Positions 7,065 through 15,086 of a DNA stretch of 61,940 nucleotides are shown piece by piece. The position numbers and the translations under genes were made by a program. Below the pieces are notes generated by a model that did not search any database, was not told the origin of the DNA, and saw only the letters and a program-made list of their open reading frames with translations. Where the stretch lies: contig PXRM01000029.1 in assembly GCA_003020985.1 (NCBI GenBank), positions 1-61,940 on the forward strand, given 5' to 3'. Position 1 is the first letter of the stretch. Each line of letters begins with the position of its first letter. This DNA comes from Halobacteriales archaeon QS_4_70_19. Its GTDB lineage: Archaea; Halobacteriota; Halobacteria; Halobacteriales; Haloarculaceae.

Positions 7065-7457
7065 ATCGGCCGTCTCGAAGGTCGGGGCCGGGTGGTCCTC
7101 GTCCGTGTCGATGAAGCCGGAGAGCACCACGTCGTCCCCGATGTCGACGTGCTCGCCCTCGATACGGACCATTACGCGGGCGTCGCCCAGCGTCACGACG
7201 GCGACCTGGTAGCCCCGCTCCTCGAACCCCTCCGGCGGGACGTTGATGGTCGTCTCCGTGTGGACCGTCCCCTCCGTCGGGAGCTCGACGGTCGTCAGGT
7301 CGCGGCTCCCGCACTGCTGGCAGGCGCCGCTCGGGACGCCGCCGACGTGACTGCACTCCTCGCACGACTGGCCCAGCAGCCGGTCCTCGCGGACCGCGGC
7401 CGCCCAGTCGTGGTACGATAGCGTCTCCGGCAGTTCGATGTCGTCCTGCGTGCTCAT
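7062..7457 (-). CDS. Zn-ribbon/OB-fold (DUF35-type) acyl-CoA-associated protein
   Basis: This 131-residue protein has a zinc ribbon (Cys32, Cys35 and the later CQQC pair) followed by an OB fold with VHTETTINVPPEGF and GYQVAVVTLGD. Such proteins pair with thiolase-like enzymes, holding the complex together and binding CoA, as in archaeal HMG-CoA synthase/thiolase assemblies. Its start overlaps the upstream thiolase stop (ATGA at 7454-7457), so the two are co-translated. The stop codon coincides with an IS-end sequence, so the last residues may have been altered by insertion. Confidence 0.9.
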   Translation of the reverse strand: MSTQDDIELPETLSYHDWAAAVREDRLLGQSCEECSHVGGVPSGACQQCGSRDLTTVELPTEGTVHTETTINVPPEGFEERGYQVAVVTLGDARVMVRIEGEHVDIGDDVVLSGFIDTDEDHPAPTFETAD

Positions 7458-8620
7458 GGTCGGGCCTCCAGAACCGAGACGACGGTGGTCCCGGCGTCGC
7501 CGCCGAGGTTGTGTGCCACGCCGCGCTCGACGCCGTCGAGCTGGTGGTCCCCGGCCTCGCCGCGGACCTGCTCGGTCAGTTCGACGATCTGTGCGGTGCC
7601 GGTCGCGCCGATGGGGTGGCCCTTCGCCTTCAGGCCCCCGGAGGCGTTGATGGGGATGTCGCCGTCACGGCGGGTCCGGCCCTCGGCCGCGGCGACGCCG
7701 CCCTGCCCGTCCTCGACGAGGCCGAGCGCCTCGCTGGCGAGTATCTCCGCGCCCGTGAAGCAGTCGTGGACCTCGGCGAAGTCGATCTCCTCGGCCGTGA
7801 TGTCGGCCTGCCCGTAGGCCTCGGCGGAGGCGTCGCGCGCGGACTGCGTGACGTGGACCTGCTCCTTGTCCGCCAGCGGAACGACGTCCGTGGCGTGTCC
7901 GACGCCGGACACGTCGACCGGGTCGTCGAAGGAGTCCGCGAGGTCGTCGCTGACGACGACGACGGCGCTGGCGCCGTCCGAGAACGGACAGCAGTCCATC
8001 AACCGGAACGGGTCCGCGACGACCGGACCGTCGAGCGCCTCCTCGACGGTCGTCTCCTTCCCGAAGTGGGCCTTCGGGTTGAGGGCGCCGTGGCCGTGGT
8101 TCTTGACCGCGACGTGGGCGAGCTGCTCCTCGGTCGTGCCGTACTCGTGCATGTGCCGCTTCGTCAGGAGCGCGAACACGCCGGGGAACGTCAGCCCGGT
8201 CGGCTGCTCGTACTGGCGGTTCGAGGCCGACGCGAAGATGCGCGTCATCTCGTCGGTGTCCTTCCCGGTCTCGGGCGTACAGCGCTCGACGCCCCCCACG
8301 AGGACGACGTCGTGGATGCCGGCCTCGACCGCCTGGACGGCGTTCTTGAACGCGTTCGCGGAGGTCGCGCAGGCGTCCTCGAATCGCTGGACGGGCTTGC
8401 CCGCCATCCCGATGTGGGTCGCGACCTGCGGCCCCAGGTGCGTCGTGTTCTCCGCCTGTCCACCCATCGCGTTGCCGAAGTAGAGCGCCTCGACCTCGTC
8501 GGGTCCCACGTCCGCGTCGTCGAAGGCGGCGAACACCGCCTCGCCGAACAGCTCCTGCATCGGCGTGTCGTGGACCCCGAAACTGGTCATCCCGGCGCCG
8601 ACTACGCTTGCTCGTGCCAT
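7454..8620 (-). CDS. Thiolase family protein (acetyl-CoA C-acyltransferase/SCPx type)
   Basis: This 388-residue thiolase-fold enzyme has the reactive Cys84 in EDACATSANAF, the second active-site region NASGGLKAKGHPIGATG with His at about 335, and a C-terminal AHNLGGDAG. It belongs to the SCP-x-like archaeal branch that lacks the usual third Cys and works with a DUF35 OB-fold partner, which is the next gene. The reaction is condensation or thiolytic cleavage of acyl-CoA; the chain length is not readable. Scattered acyl-CoA dehydrogenase and hydroxyacyl-CoA dehydrogenase genes in the window suit a beta-oxidation role. Confidence 0.9.
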   Translation of the reverse strand: MARASVVGAGMTSFGVHDTPMQELFGEAVFAAFDDADVGPDEVEALYFGNAMGGQAENTTHLGPQVATHIGMAGKPVQRFEDACATSANAFKNAVQAVEAGIHDVVLVGGVERCTPETGKDTDEMTRIFASASNRQYEQPTGLTFPGVFALLTKRHMHEYGTTEEQLAHVAVKNHGHGALNPKAHFGKETTVEEALDGPVVADPFRLMDCCPFSDGASAVVVVSDDLADSFDDPVDVSGVGHATDVVPLADKEQVHVTQSARDASAEAYGQADITAEEIDFAEVHDCFTGAEILASEALGLVEDGQGGVAAAEGRTRRDGDIPINASGGLKAKGHPIGATGTAQIVELTEQVRGEAGDHQLDGVERGVAHNLGGDAGTTVVSVLEARP

Positions 8621-8718
8621 CTGTCCGTGTCCATCGATGCCACGGGTAATGAGTGCCTCGTTCCGTTCGCGGTCGGCAGCCGGCGCCGACCGGACGCGAG
8701 TACCGGCCGGGCGGCGCC

Positions 8719-9702
8719 TCAGTCGTCGGCTTCCGCCGCCGGCGGCTCCGGGACCCGTACGTCCGTCAGTTCGGCCTCGATCTCCTCACGGCGCTCCTCG
8801 AACCGGCCCGGAAGGACGAGCCGACCGCCGAGGTCGTCCAGCGGCTCGTCGCTGTCGTAGCCGGGGCCGTTCGTGGCGAGTTCGAACAGCACGCCGCCCG
8901 GTTCGCGGAAGTAGACCGATCGGAACCAGTGGCGGTCGATCTGCCGGGTCGGGCTCACGTCCAGCGACCGGACGGCCTTCCGGGTCGCCTGCTGGTCCTC
9001 GTCGGTCGGGGTCTGGAAGGCGACGTGGTGCACCGTGCCGTGCCCCTGTCGACCGCTCTGGACCGTCGGGAGCACGTCGACGTAGGTGCCGACGGGCCCG
9101 GCCGCGGCGAAGCGGGTCCGCCGGTTACCGGGCGTGTCACCCTGTGCCTGCTCGGTCCCCTGCTCGTCCAGTCCCATCGCCCGGAGCACGTCCGTGGTCG
9201 GCTCGGGATCGGCCAGCCGGAGCGTCACGGAGTGGAACCCGCGGATGGCGTGCCCCTCGGGGACGAACGCCGTCCACGGCACCGTCGGGTCGTCGTCGGG
9301 AATCTCGACCGCCACCAGCCCGACCGGGAGACCGTCCGGGTCGGCGAACGGGAGCACCGTCTCGCCGAACCGCTCGACGCGGTCCTCGTAGCCGACACCG
9401 TACTCGTCGAAGCGGTCCTCCCAGAAGTCGAGGCTCCCCTCGGGGACGCGGAACGCCGTCCGGGAGACCTGCCCGGAGCCGACCTTCCCCTGTGCCATGT
9501 TCTCCCACGGGAAGAACGTCATGCTGGTCCCGGGGGTGCCCTCGGCGTCCGCGAAGAAGAAGTGGTACGTGCCGGGGTCGTCCTGGTTGATGGAGCGCTT
9601 GACGAGGCGGAGGCCGAGCGTCTCGACCCAGAAGTCGAGGTTGCGCTGCGGGTCGCCCGCGATGCAGGTGACGTGGTGGATGCCCGGTGTCGGATCGCTC
9701 AT
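8719..9702 (-). CDS. Ring-cleaving dioxygenase-like protein, VOC superfamily
   Basis: This 327-residue protein has two vicinal-oxygen-chelate halves: GIHHVTCIAGDPQRNLDFW near the N terminus, a central GFHSVTLRLAD, then GTVHHVAFQTP and GGVLFELATNGPGY. The His of GIHHVT/TVHHVA and the Glu of LFELAT are the expected metal ligands. Homologues are annotated as ring-cleaving dioxygenases (MhqO/LinE-like) linked to hydroquinone or catechol breakdown. The substrate is unknown here and no aromatic pathway genes are adjacent. The start was set at the second ATG (9702), MSDPTPG. Confidence 0.85.
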   Translation of the reverse strand: MSDPTPGIHHVTCIAGDPQRNLDFWVETLGLRLVKRSINQDDPGTYHFFFADAEGTPGTSMTFFPWENMAQGKVGSGQVSRTAFRVPEGSLDFWEDRFDEYGVGYEDRVERFGETVLPFADPDGLPVGLVAVEIPDDDPTVPWTAFVPEGHAIRGFHSVTLRLADPEPTTDVLRAMGLDEQGTEQAQGDTPGNRRTRFAAAGPVGTYVDVLPTVQSGRQGHGTVHHVAFQTPTDEDQQATRKAVRSLDVSPTRQIDRHWFRSVYFREPGGVLFELATNGPGYDSDEPLDDLGGRLVLPGRFEERREEIEAELTDVRVPEPPAAEADD

Positions 9703-9790
9703 TACCACCAGTACGTCGCTGACCGACTTGAATCCGCGCTGACACCCATGTTACCGGGTTCGGGCCGCGCCGCCGGGGCGAACCCGGTCG

Positions 9791-10018
9791 TCAGCGTCTG
9801 GGGCGGTTCGACCGTGTGGCACCGTCGCCCGGGAACACGAGGGAGACGAGGAAGACGCCGGTGAGCAGGCCGACGAGGACCGCGGCTCCCGTCGCCCACA
9901 GCGGGACGTCCCCCTGGAGTGTGATTAGCCCGGCGGAGATGCCGACGGACAGGACGATGCCGGCCTTGATGCGGACGGTGGCGCTCGACCGCTCCTCGTT
10001 CGAGACGGGACCAACCAC
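9791..10018 (-). CDS. Small two-TM membrane protein
   Basis: The protein has 75 residues from a GTG at 10018 that shares a base with the stop codon (TAG) of the upstream gene, so the two are translationally coupled. Sequence: a charged start NEERSSATVRIK, TM segments AGIVLSVGISAGLITL and WATGAAVLVGLLTGVFLVSLVF, and a basic end. Similar small haloarchaeal membrane proteins exist but I cannot name a function. Confidence 0.65.
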   Translation of the reverse strand: MVGPVSNEERSSATVRIKAGIVLSVGISAGLITLQGDVPLWATGAAVLVGLLTGVFLVSLVFPGDGATRSNRPRR

Positions 10019-10500
10019 TAGCGACCCTCCGTGCTCGTGCTGACGTGCATCCCGGTGAACAGCCAGGTGGGTTCCCCGTCGGAGGGGTCGTCCCCGGCCG
10101 CCTCGCTCCCGGACGGTGTCTGGTCGGCCCGCTCCAGCGTCCCGGACCAGCGGGTGTCGAACTCGTAGCGCACGCGCTTTTCGGTGTCCGTCCACGCCAT
10201 GAACACGTCGTCGGAGAACCAGGCGTGGCAGTCCCGCTCCTCGACGACGAGCCGCTCCGAGTCGACCCGCCAGTCGTCCGTCGTCCGGGTCTGTTCGCGG
10301 AGCCCGGCCGCGACCGACTCGTAGCCGGTCAGCCGCTCGCCGACGCCGAACTTCACGGTCGTCGGCGCCGCCGCGAAGTACGGGTACAGCGGCTCCCCGT
10401 TCCGTAGTGTGTCGTAGTAGGCCCGGACGGCCGCGGCCGCGCTCCCCGCTGGCGGAGCGGCGGGGGCGACCTGGCCGTCGGCTGGGCTCCCGTCGTCCAT
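10018..10500 (-). CDS. SnoaL/NTF2-like fold protein
   Basis: This 160-residue acidic protein has an NTF2-like pattern: AAVRAYYDTLRNGEPLYPYF helix, TTVKFGVGERLTGYESVAAGL, then beta strands ERDCHAWFSDDVFMAW and WLFTGMHVS at the C terminus. Such domains act as small isomerases/cyclases or as ligand-binding subunits; no catalytic residue assignment is possible. The gene is upstream of, and overlaps by one base, the small membrane protein gene. Confidence 0.7.
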   Translation of the reverse strand: MDDGSPADGQVAPAAPPAGSAAAAVRAYYDTLRNGEPLYPYFAAAPTTVKFGVGERLTGYESVAAGLREQTRTTDDWRVDSERLVVEERDCHAWFSDDVFMAWTDTEKRVRYEFDTRWSGTLERADQTPSGSEAAGDDPSDGEPTWLFTGMHVSTSTEGR

Positions 10501-10580
10501 ACCGTCCCGTGCGGACGCTGGGTATTACCCTTACTGGTAACTGTCGCGAGCGCGTGCGGGCGCCTGTCGGCCCTTCGAAC

Positions 10581-10590
10581 CATTTAATCG
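10581..10590 (+). promoter_or_regulatory. TATA-like box for the TyrRS gene
   Basis: CATTTAATCG lies about 26 bp before the ATG codons at 10606 and 10612, the spacing of a leaderless haloarchaeal promoter. Confidence 0.5.
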
Positions 10591-10605
10591 CCGCCCCCCG
10601 GACCG

Positions 10606-11649
10606 ATGGGTATGGACACGGCCGAACGCGTCGCGCTGGTGGCCCGCCACACGGAGGAGGTGGTGACCGAGGAGGAACTCCGGGGCCTCCTCGAGGAGAC
10701 CGAGGAGCCGACGGCGTACATCGGCTACGCGCCGACCGGCGAGATGCACATCGGGCACTTCACCACGATGCGCAAGCTCGCGGACTTCGTCGAGGCCGGG
10801 CTAGACGTGACCGTCCTCGTCGCGGACCTGCACGCCCACCTCGACGACGAGAAGTCGCCGCTCGAGCTGCTCGACGCCCGTTCGGAGTACTACCGCATCG
10901 CCATCGAGGGGATGGTCGAGGCGGCCGGCGCCGACCCCGACGCCGTCACGTTCACCCGCGGGACGGACTACCAGCTGGAGGAGCCGTACACGCTCGAACT
11001 CTACCGGCTGCTCGCGGACACGACCATCTCCCGCGCGCAGCGCGCCGGGAGCGAAGTGGTCCGTCAGTCCGAGAACCCGAAGCTCGGCGGCCTGGTCTAC
11101 ACCCTGATGCAGAGTCTCGACGTGGCCACGCTGGAAGCGGACATCGCCTACGGCGGCATCGACCAGCGGGGCATCTACATGCTCGCCCGCGAGATGCTCC
11201 CCGACCACGGGTTCGGGAAGCCCCTCTGCGTCTTCGCGCCGTTACTGTCGGGGTTGAGCGGCGGGAAGCAGTCCAGTAGCGACCGCTCGTCGGGGGTCTT
11301 CCTCACCGACGACACGGAGACCGTCGAGGAGAAGATCGACGGGGCGTACTGTCCCGCCGGCGAGGTCGCGGACAACGGCGTGCTGGAGTATCTCCAGCGG
11401 CTCGTCTTCCCCATCCTCGGTGTCCGCGACGAGCCGTTCGTCGTGGAGCGGCCGGAGGAGTACGGCGGCGACCTCACCTACGAGTCGTACGAGCCGCTGG
11501 AAGCGGATTTCGTCTCGGGTGACCTCCACCCCGCCGACCTGAAGCCCGCCGCGGCCGCGGCCATCGACGAGGTCATCGGCCCCGTCCGCGACCGGCTCCT
11601 GGACCGCCCCGACCTGCTGGCCCGGGCCTACCCGGAGAGCCGGGACTGA
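10606..11649 (+). CDS. tyrS: Tyrosine--tRNA ligase
   Basis: A class I aminoacyl-tRNA synthetase of 347 residues, normal for archaeal TyrRS, which activates tyrosine and charges tRNA-Tyr. Seen: AYIGYAPTGEMHIGHFTTM with HIGH at 48-51, YRLLADTTISRAQRAGSEV, GGLVYTLMQSLDVATLEADIAYGGIDQRGIYMLAREML for the tyrosine and tRNA pocket, and a class I second motif KQSSS at 221-225. In archaeal TyrRS this motif is usually KMSSS, so the Met-to-Gln change is unusual. TyrRS is the best reading, though a second, divergent copy elsewhere in the genome cannot be excluded. ATGs at 10606 and 10612 are both possible starts. Confidence 0.9.
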   Translation: MGMDTAERVALVARHTEEVVTEEELRGLLEETEEPTAYIGYAPTGEMHIGHFTTMRKLADFVEAGLDVTVLVADLHAHLDDEKSPLELLDARSEYYRIAIEGMVEAAGADPDAVTFTRGTDYQLEEPYTLELYRLLADTTISRAQRAGSEVVRQSENPKLGGLVYTLMQSLDVATLEADIAYGGIDQRGIYMLAREMLPDHGFGKPLCVFAPLLSGLSGGKQSSSDRSSGVFLTDDTETVEEKIDGAYCPAGEVADNGVLEYLQRLVFPILGVRDEPFVVERPEEYGGDLTYESYEPLEADFVSGDLHPADLKPAAAAAIDEVIGPVRDRLLDRPDLLARAYPESRD

Positions 11650-11787
11650 CCGTCCGCGGAGCCACTCCTCCCGCCGTGGCACTCCCCGCCCCAGTGACAT
11701 CCTCGCCACCCGGGGGCATCCGGTGTTACCCGGTCACCCCGATGTCAGCGAACGTACAAGTACCCCCGTCGACAATCTGGTAACGCA

Positions 11788-11856
11788 ATGAAATCAGGAC
11801 GCAGACTCGAATCGGGTATCGTAGCGGAACTCTTTACGACGGAGGGCGACCGATGA
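11788..11856 (+). CDS. Possible 22-residue leader peptide ahead of the DoxX gene
   Basis: The ATG at 11788 opens 22 codons (MKSGRRLESGIVAELFTTEG and two more) whose TGA stop overlaps the DoxX gene ATG as ATGA. The tight coupling suggests a translated leader, but such a short frame can arise by chance. Confidence 0.3.
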   Translation: MKSGRRLESGIVAELFTTEGDR

Positions 11857-12305
11857 GCGGGGTCCTCCTGCAGGGCGGGCCGGCACTGTTCGGGTCCCCG
11901 GGGGCCGAGGAGATGTTCCTCCTCGCGCGGCTTCTGTTCGGCGGTGTCCTCGCGTTCATGGGTGTCAACCACCTCACGAACGTCGGCGACATGGCCGGCT
12001 ACGCGGAGATGAAGGGGCTCCCGGCACCGAAGCTCACCGTCGTCGGGACGGGCGTGATGCTCGTCGCCGGCGGCCTCGCCATCATCACCGGCGCGTTCGT
12101 CGTACTCGGCGCGGGTGCGCTGGCGGTCTTCCTGCTCGCCTCAGCCGTCCTGATGCACGACTTCTGGACCGTCGACGACCCGCAGCAACAGCAGACCGAG
12201 ATGACGCAGTTCCTGAAGAACGTCGTCATGGCGGGCGCGGCCCTGGCCTTCCTCACGCTCGCGTCCGCGCCGTGGCCCTACGCGGTGGACCTGGCCCTCG
12301 TCTGA
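11853..12305 (+). CDS. DoxX family membrane protein
   Basis: This 150-residue DoxX-type protein has four TM segments: FLLARLLFGGVLAFMGVNHL, TVVGTGVMLVAGGLAIITG, AFVVLGAGALAVFLLASAVL and FLKNVVMAGAALAFLTLAS. The hallmark RLLFGGVLAFMGVNHLTN corresponds to the conserved first helix. DoxX proteins are linked to quinone or sulfur redox and oxidative stress membrane complexes; the role here is inferred only from the fold. The ATG overlaps a preceding 22-codon frame. Confidence 0.9.
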   Translation: MSGVLLQGGPALFGSPGAEEMFLLARLLFGGVLAFMGVNHLTNVGDMAGYAEMKGLPAPKLTVVGTGVMLVAGGLAIITGAFVVLGAGALAVFLLASAVLMHDFWTVDDPQQQQTEMTQFLKNVVMAGAALAFLTLASAPWPYAVDLALV

Positions 12306-12385
12306 ACAGGGACGCCTGGCCGTCCGGTCGGTATCCCGACGCGGTCGACCCGCCCCCTTTTGCTGCGGACGCGCCTCGTGACTGC

Positions 12386-12961
12386 ATGGAGTTCGACCCC
12401 GAGGCCGAATCGATGTACCGCTGGCTGAGCGGGGCCGTCGTTCCCCGCCCCGTCGCGTGGGTCTCGACCGACGGCCCCGCCGGGCGCAACCTGGCCCCGT
12501 ACTCGTTTTTCAACGTGATGTGCGTCTCGCCGCCGGTGCTCGCGTTCGCACCGGGACAGTCCGCCGACGGGGAGCAGAAGGACACCCTCCGGAACGCCCG
12601 CGAGACCGGGGCGTTCGTGGTCAACCTGGTCACCGTCGACCTGGCGGAGGCGATGGTCGCGACGGCCGCGACGACCGGGGCGGACGAGTTCGACCTGGCG
12701 GACGTGACCGCCGCCCCCGGGAGCGAGGTGCCGGCCCCCCGCGTCGCGGAGGCGCCGCTCTCCTTCGAGTGCCGACTGCACGACACGCTGGAACTCGGGT
12801 CGAACACCGCCACCTTCGGCCGCGTCGTCCGGTTCCACGCCGACGAGTCCGTCACGACGGACGGGAAGATGGACACGGAGAAGTTCGACGCGCTCGGCCG
12901 CCTCGCCGCCGACGGCTACTGCACCACCCGTGACCGCCTTCGGATCGAACGCCCGGACTGA
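12386..12961 (+). CDS. Flavin reductase-like (split-barrel FMN-binding) protein
   Basis: This 191-residue protein has the flavin reductase split-barrel features: YRWLSGAVVPRPVAWVSTDG at residues 11-30, NLAPYSFFNVMCVSPPVLAF binding FMN, DTLRNARETGAFVVNLVT and a C-terminal KFDALGRLAADGYCTTRDRL. These proteins reduce free flavin with NAD(P)H or serve as partner reductases. The ATG at 12386 (MEFDPEAESMYRW) matches family N termini; an upstream in-frame extension is Arg/Pro-rich and unlikely. A 10-bp hairpin follows the stop by 19 bp. Confidence 0.9.
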   Translation: MEFDPEAESMYRWLSGAVVPRPVAWVSTDGPAGRNLAPYSFFNVMCVSPPVLAFAPGQSADGEQKDTLRNARETGAFVVNLVTVDLAEAMVATAATTGADEFDLADVTAAPGSEVPAPRVAEAPLSFECRLHDTLELGSNTATFGRVVRFHADESVTTDGKMDTEKFDALGRLAADGYCTTRDRLRIERPD

Positions 12962-12980
12962 GACCCGTAGAACCTGTCAA

Positions 12981-13018
12981 GAGACGGAACTTACGGAGGT
13001 GGAACCCCGTTCCGTCTC
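12981..13018 (+). terminator. Inverted repeat downstream of the flavin reductase gene
   Basis: GAGACGGAAC at 12981-12990 and its exact complement GTTCCGTCTC at 13009-13018 form a 10-bp stem with an 18-nt loop. The position after the stop codon at 12961 suits a terminator or mRNA 3' stabiliser. No T-run follows. Confidence 0.4.
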
Positions 13019-13173
13019 CGACTTTCGTCCCGCGGGTGAACCGCCGAACGCGGCACTGGAGGCCCCGATACGGCTTGACACACCGATGCGTGTCACCGTC
13101 CGACGTGCGTCGTACTTGAACCCCGGACATGGAAAGCACCACACATATTATGGAGGCATCAGGAGGTTCCGGT

Positions 13174-13422
13174 ATGACTCACGTCTGCAGGAACTGCAAG
13201 CGGACCTTCAGCACGGAACTCGAGCTCGACCTCCACCGCGACACGTGCGAGGAGGCCTCCCAGCTCGTCTGCCGGGAGTGCGGCGAGATGGTATCCGAGC
13301 GACGGGCCACACGGGACGGGTGGCACTATCGCTGCCCGAACGACGACTGCTCCGGCTCCGGACTCGGCGAAGATCTCCACCACACGGGCGATTTCTCCGT
13401 CGCGACCTCCTCGCTCCAGTAA
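13174..13422 (+). CDS. Small double zinc-finger protein
   Basis: This 82-residue protein has two metal sites. First, CRNCKRTFSTELELDLHRDTC is a C2H2/C2HC-like finger. Second, CRECGEMVSERRATRDGWHY followed by RCPNDDC forms a zinc ribbon. Haloarchaeal homologues are small nucleic-acid or protein-binding factors of unknown target. The start at 13174 is supported by a strong AGGAGG 7 bp upstream (13161-13166) and a TATA-like CATATT further up; two earlier in-frame ATGs are possible. A double-hairpin element follows 48 bp after the stop. Confidence 0.8.
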   Translation: MTHVCRNCKRTFSTELELDLHRDTCEEASQLVCRECGEMVSERRATRDGWHYRCPNDDCSGSGLGEDLHHTGDFSVATSSLQ

Positions 13423-13470
13423 CGTTGCCACGGCGAGAGCCGAAACCAAAACAGTGAGCCGGCCGCGTCC

Positions 13471-13518
13471 CCAGAAATCGAAGATTTCTGGTGTGCGAAC
13501 AAGACGCGAAGCGTCTTG
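13471..13518. repeat. Double-hairpin element
   Basis: Two perfect hairpins share a GAA loop. CCAGAAATC/GATTTCTGG lies at 13471-13479/13483-13491 and CAAGACGC/GCGTCTTG at 13500-13507/13511-13518. The spacer is TGTGCGAA. The second stem shares its AGACGC/GCGTCT core with the second hairpin at 184-202. Confidence 0.7.
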
Positions 13519-13664
13519 TCGACGCCGACCGACACAAAACAACGAGATACCTCGCTACCCCTCCGCGGGAACGAGTATCGGTAGCGTGGCACTGCCACTG
13601 CCGTCGGTCAGAAACCGTAGATTCCCACCCTTCCGAATCGACGGGAACCGCCACTGGTGCGGTT

Positions 13665-13692
13665 CGGGAAACCCCGCCCTTTAGGCCGGGGA
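13665..13692 (+). mobile_element. IS200/IS605-type right-end signature
   Basis: A hairpin built from CCCCGCCC and GGCCGGGG around TTTA, followed by AGGATGTCAC, repeats the pattern seen at 7036-7064. No associated tnpA or tnpB gene is present, so this is a remnant or a non-autonomous element. Confidence 0.45.
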
Positions 13693-13787
13693 GGATGTCA
13701 CTTCATAACCAGACGTTCGAACGGATCGATACGTTCGTGGTGCTTACGTATCGCCGTGCTTCATCACGGCTTCGGCTGCGCTTCTCC

Positions 13788-14384
13788 TCACTCAGAGTTT
13801 CCTGCCGGCGGCGACGTCTCCAGCCAGCGGACCACTTCTTCTGCGTGTTCGTCCGGCGGAAAGACCGGATAGAACACGTGCTCGACGCGCCCGTCGTCGA
13901 GCACGAGTGTCAGTCGCCTCAGTAGGCGTTCACCGGCGACCTCAAACGTCGGGAGATCGAGACGATCGGTGAATTCGAGGTCGTCATCGCTGAGGAGTTG
14001 AAACGGGAGGTGAAGGCGGTTCCGTGCCTCACGCTGGTACTCCGTCGATTGCACCGAGAGACCGTACACCTCGCTTACACCACGCTCTCGGAGGTCCTGA
14101 TAGTGGTCCCGAAAGGCACAGGCCTCCGGTGTGCAGCCTCTCGCCCCCGGAATCGCATCCCAACCGTCCGGTATCACGTCTTCGTCCGGCCGCCCGGTCT
14201 TCGGGTAGCAGTACACGATGGTTCGGCCGGGTCGCTCCGAAAGATCGACTGTCGTCCTGTCGGTAGCAGTAAGTGCCACCGATGGGACAGTCGTGCCTGG
14301 TACGTGATCTGCATCGCCGTCGTCTTCCGGCTCCGGGAGATCGTCCGGAAGCGGAAAATCCTCGTTTCCGCCCATGGGCGACAT
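13788..14384 (-). CDS. Peroxiredoxin-like thioredoxin-fold protein
   Basis: This 198-residue AhpC/TSA-like protein has GTTVPSVALTATDRTTVDLS, TIVYCYPKTGRPDED, the redox segment IPGARGCTPEACAFRDHYQD and GVSEVYGLSVQSTEYQREA. The PKTG...IPGARGCTPEACAFRD arrangement with two Cys separated by Thr-Pro-Glu-Ala matches the DUF-type peroxiredoxins of haloarchaea and cyanobacteria that reduce peroxides using thioredoxin. The start is placed at the ATG at 14384; 14375 is an alternative, and the longer extension to 14486 is basic and unlikely. Confidence 0.85.
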   Translation of the reverse strand: MSPMGGNEDFPLPDDLPEPEDDGDADHVPGTTVPSVALTATDRTTVDLSERPGRTIVYCYPKTGRPDEDVIPDGWDAIPGARGCTPEACAFRDHYQDLRERGVSEVYGLSVQSTEYQREARNRLHLPFQLLSDDDLEFTDRLDLPTFEVAGERLLRRLTLVLDDGRVEHVFYPVFPPDEHAEEVVRWLETSPPAGNSE

Positions 14385-14506
14385 AGGAGCGAACCGGTAA
14401 AGTAACTCCCGTTTCGCCGCCCGACGCGCTGTTTTCGAACTACACGCTCGATTAATCATCAGGTGCCAGAACTGTTTTCTTACCACGAGAATTTCTAGAT
14501 TCTCCG

Positions 14507-14929
14507 CTACGTCTCGTCGTCACCAGCCGCCGCCCGCTCGTCGTCGCACGCGACCGCGTCCAGTCTGCCGAGCGCCTTCCGGCAGACGAACGCGTACGGG
14601 GCTGCGGCGAGTGGAACCTCGAACGCCGCCACGGTCCTGTCGGCCGCCGTCCGGACGCGGTGGCCGGTCGCCGGGAGCCCGGCCACGTCCCACGTCCACC
14701 GGCCGTCTGCGCAGCTCGTCACCTCGAACGGGAGGCGGAGTCCGCCGACCGTGATGACGTACCCGGTCGCCCCACGCTCGACGAACCGATCGGCACAGTC
14801 GACGGCAGTGATGGACGGGCCCCACTCCGGCCAGCGGTGCGTGTCGCGGAACACACGCCAGACTGCCGCCGGGGACACCCGCATCGACCGCTCGACGACC
14901 AGTCGGAGGCCGTCGGGCGTCCGTTCCAT
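14507..14929 (-). CDS. SRPBCC (START-like) family protein
   Basis: The protein has 140 residues from the ATG at 14929 (MERTPDGLRL). The SRPBCC helix-grip features are SMRVSPAAVWRVFRDTHRWP, EWGPSITAVDCADRF and ATGYVITVGGLRLPFEVTS, ending in an acidic tail. Such proteins form a hydrophobic cavity for lipids or small ligands; the ligand is unknown. In-frame ATGs at 14980 and 15016 could extend the N terminus but add atypical sequence. It is divergent from the K+ channel gene. Confidence 0.75.
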   Translation of the reverse strand: MERTPDGLRLVVERSMRVSPAAVWRVFRDTHRWPEWGPSITAVDCADRFVERGATGYVITVGGLRLPFEVTSCADGRWTWDVAGLPATGHRVRTAADRTVAAFEVPLAAAPYAFVCRKALGRLDAVACDDERAAAGDDET

Positions 14930-15086
14930 GGAGGTGCGCGGTCGCTCGACCACAGCCGGGTGGAGGGCCCTCACGGCCATCAATCCCGTCCCGTGGTGGC
15001 TGACAGGAGCCGTCACCCCCTATGGGTGGCCGAGCCGTTCCCGGAACGAACACCGTTATGCGGGTGCCCGGACTCCGCTCGCCTGT

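Larger units (their letters stand above)
13423..13787. other. Gene-free stretch holding a double hairpin and an IS end
   Basis: About 365 bp with no supported gene. It contains the paired hairpins at 13471-13518 and an IS-type right end at 13665-13692. The remaining sequence has no TnpB or transposase motif in any frame I read. Confidence 0.5.

Noticed and set aside
14751..15086. An in-frame N-terminal extension of the K+ channel gene
   Set aside because: The extension is Arg/Ser/Thr-rich and antisense to the SRPBCC gene; the homologous N terminus starts at 15087.
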